Under the pieces are notes generated by a model. The model was not told the origin of the DNA. It searched no databases and was given only the letters and a program-made list of their open reading frames with translations. A DNA stretch of 42,357 bases, from positions 1 to 42,357 of the forward strand of contig JABSOI010000052.1 of NCBI GenBank assembly GCA_013216015.1, given 5' to 3'. The position numbers were made by a program, and so were the translations under genes. This document shows, piece by piece, positions 40,705 to 42,357 of the stretch (positions within the stretch are counted from its first letter, which is position 1; every line of letters starts with the position of its first letter). This stretch comes from Alteromonadaceae bacterium. Its GTDB lineage: Bacteria > Pseudomonadota > Gammaproteobacteria > Enterobacterales > Alteromonadaceae.

Positions 40705-42357
40705 TATCTCTAGTACATCAAACGGAACCACCAAACTTTCGTCATCTTCATCATTATTTATTTCAATTTCACAGAGACAATCAATTAATCCTGCTAGCTG
40801 CCAAAGTATTGGATTTTCAAACAAAATCTTGATGGGTAGTTCAATTTTAAACTCTGTATGTATTTTACTTAACAATTGTATGACAAGTAAGGAATGACCA
40901 CCCAATGCAAAAAAGTTATCAAACCGACCTATTCGTTCACATTTGAGCACCTCACACCAGAGACTTGCTAACAATGTTTCGGTCATCTCCTGTGGTGCCA
41001 CATAATCCATTTGTAAATTGGAGAGATCAGGAACTGGCAATGCGCCACGATCGATTTTACCATTCGGCGTCAATGGAAGTGTCTCTAGCATAATCGTCAC
41101 TGAAGGCACCATATAGCCAGGTAATTCCGCCTGCATATGTATACGTAATTCATCCGTTAACGAATTTGAGCCGTGCTGCGCTTCACTTAACGCTGCATCC
41201 TTACTACCTTCCCCCAATTGCCCTACCACATAAGCAACTATACGCTGATTATCTGGTTCGTCTTCCCGTACCTGCACAACCGCATCTTTAACACTGATAT
41301 GCTGTAGCAGGACACTTTCAATCTCTCCCAATTCTATCCGTAACCCCCTTACTTTCACCTGGTGGTCCATACGACCAATATAGTCAAGCTCCCCATTGGT
41401 TAAATAGCGGACTAAATCACCGGTACGATATAAACGTCCCCCTGCCTCTCGGCTAAAGGGATGCGGCACAAATCGCTCAGCTGTATGACCCGCTTGATGG
41501 AAATACCCCTGGGATAATCCGGCTCCTCCTAAATAGAGTTCCCCCGGAACACCTAAGGGTGATAGTTGCTGTTGTCCATCAAAAATATAAGCCTCGGTAT
41601 TATTGATCACCTTACCTAAAGACACCGCAGCCTTCGATGAAGAGAGCTGATGAAGTGCTGACCATACCGTAGTTTCCGTCGGACCATACATGTTCCAAAC
41701 CGCTTTAACTTTAGGGAACAATGCTTCCGCAAGTCCCTGCGGAAAAGCTTCTCCGCCTACTAGCGCAGTTAAATCCGTTTTGCCTTGCCAGCCACTTTCC
41801 AACAGAAGTTTCCAGGTCACCGGGGTGGCTTGAAGTAGCGTAATTTCATTATGCTCAAGTCTTGCCGCGAGTTTGTCACCATTCATCATATCCCAGTGAC
41901 TTACAATATCAACGCTTGCGCCAACCGTTAAAGGTAGCGTTAACTCTAGCAGCGCAATATCAAAAGACAGGGTGGTTACCGCCAACAATCTATCGACAGA
42001 TGTTATTCCCGGCTTTTGCTGCATGCTGGTTAAAAAGTTAACCGCATTTCGATGACTGATCCTTACCCCTTTCGGCTCACCAGTGCTGCCAGAAGTGTAA
42101 ATCATATACGCCAGGTTCAATGAATGTACTGGCACAAGCGGGTTACTTGATGCATGGTTCGCACTCGGATCACTTTCCTTTAATATGTTATCCAACAACA
42201 CACAACGGACCTCACGCATTGCGCTTTTATCTTTACCCTGCTGCTTTAATAATTGCGTTAACTCTAAACTTGACTGCACCGCCGATTCGGTAACTATCAA
42301 GGCTATGCCACTGTCCTCAATAATATAGGCTAATCGTTTCTTCGGATATTGTGGATC
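40702..42357 (-). CDS. C-terminal part of an NRPS (Gly A domain and T); probably the end of NRPS-B
   Basis: The frame is open to the window edge at 42357 and ends at TAA 40702, so the true start is outside. It begins inside an A domain (DPQYPKKRLAY), then YTSGSTGEPKG at ~42,080, pocket signature DILQLGMVW (Gly), YRTGDLVRY, the hinge KVRGLRIELGEIE, NGKIDR with the A10 lysine, a T domain (FALGGHSLLVIQLL), and an acidic tail (NNDEDDES...VLEI) as expected of a docking motif for NRPS-C two bases downstream. The last 77 bases equal bases 1-77 in the same frame, so on a circular molecule this is the missing end of NRPS-B. The A2 domain of NRPS-C is its close relative. A TTG at 42300 is not a start: the A-domain fold continues upstream of it. 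Confidence 0.93.
   Translation of the reverse strand, partial: DPQYPKKRLAYIIEDSGIALIVTESAVQSSLELTQLLKQQGKDKSAMREVRCVLLDNILKESDPSANHASSNPLVPVHSLNLAYMIYTSGSTGEPKGVRISHRNAVNFLTSMQQKPGITSVDRLLAVTTLSFDIALLELTLPLTVGASVDIVSHWDMMNGDKLAARLEHNEITLLQATPVTWKLLLESGWQGKTDLTALVGGEAFPQGLAEALFPKVKAVWNMYGPTETTVWSALHQLSSSKAAVSLGKVINNTEAYIFDGQQQLSPLGVPGELYLGGAGLSQGYFHQAGHTAERFVPHPFSREAGGRLYRTGDLVRYLTNGELDYIGRMDHQVKVRGLRIELGEIESVLLQHISVKDAVVQVREDEPDNQRIVAYVVGQLGEGSKDAALSEAQHGSNSLTDELRIHMQAELPGYMVPSVTIMLETLPLTPNGKIDRGALPVPDLSNLQMDYVAPQEMTETLLASLWCEVLKCERIGRFDNFFALGGHSLLVIQLLSKIHTEFKIELPIKILFENPILWQLAGLIDCLCEIEINNDEDDESLVVPFDVLEI
42281..42357. repeat. Right copy of the 77-bp direct terminal repeat
   Basis: See 1-77. 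Removing one copy gives a 42,280-bp circle in which the minus-strand NRPS frame passes through the joint without a shift or stop. Confidence 0.97.

Noticed and set aside
42298-42300. TTG as start of a 532-residue NRPS fragment
   Set aside because: The frame is open to the window edge and codes for conserved A-domain sequence upstream of the TTG, so this is an internal codon.
1-42357. CRISPR array, tRNA, rRNA, insertion sequence, phage or plasmid replication gene
   Set aside because: Nothing resembling these was seen. The repeats present are NRPS domain repeats, the 12-bp tandem and the 77-bp ends.

Overview
The window is almost entirely a nonribosomal peptide synthetase (NRPS) locus. Every recognisable gene lies on the minus strand, the coding density is very high, and there is one non-coding stretch of 685 bases (15497-16181). 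The moderately AT-rich composition, the Shine-Dalgarno sites and the style of the C, A and T domains suggest a gammaproteobacterium, perhaps marine. That is an impression, because no taxonomic marker is present.

Layout in the direction of transcription, starting from the intergenic region: NRPS-A (15496 to 8657; docking-C-A-T-C-A-T), then NRPS-B (starts at 8657 on an overlapping TAATG and runs off the window at base 1; docking-C-A-T-C-A-T-C-A...). The right edge (42357 to 40702) holds the C-terminal end of an NRPS (rest of a Gly-type A domain, then T). Two bases later comes NRPS-C (40699 to 18281; 7472 residues, seven modules), followed by two stand-alone Fe(II)/2-oxoglutarate dioxygenases of the TauD/SyrP superfamily (18241-17249 and 17162-16182). 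A 13-bp inverted repeat follows and may be a terminator.

Bases 1-77 are identical to bases 42281-42357, and the two copies lie in the same reading frame of an A domain. Joining the ends gives a 42,280-bp circle in which NRPS-B is one uninterrupted protein of 3411 residues and the locus is a single operon that begins and ends in the same intergenic region. The 77-base overlap is also what a de Bruijn assembler with k=77 leaves on a circular contig. The circle may therefore be real (an extrachromosomal element with no visible replication gene) or an assembly closure through repeated A-domain DNA. The sequence alone cannot decide.

The most unusual biology is in NRPS-C. Three of its seven modules (1, 4 and 6) have A domains that cannot be functional: the P-loop motif is destroyed, about 100 residues including the substrate pocket and the A5 motif are missing, and the A10 lysine is arginine. 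Their carrier domains keep the phosphopantetheine serine (LGGDSI). Each is followed by a C-superfamily domain of a distinct type (called Ix here: DAFPLSMMQ and HHAxWDGWS). The pattern C-A*-T-Ix-A-T occurs three times. My inference is that one special residue, loaded in trans and perhaps oxidised by one of the two dioxygenases, is inserted at three positions.

The intact A domains read as Gly (twice), Thr and an Ile/Val-like residue, plus several Asx-like or unreadable codes. No loading module, thioesterase, epimerase domain, MbtH, PPTase, transporter or regulator is visible, so the pathway must use proteins encoded elsewhere.
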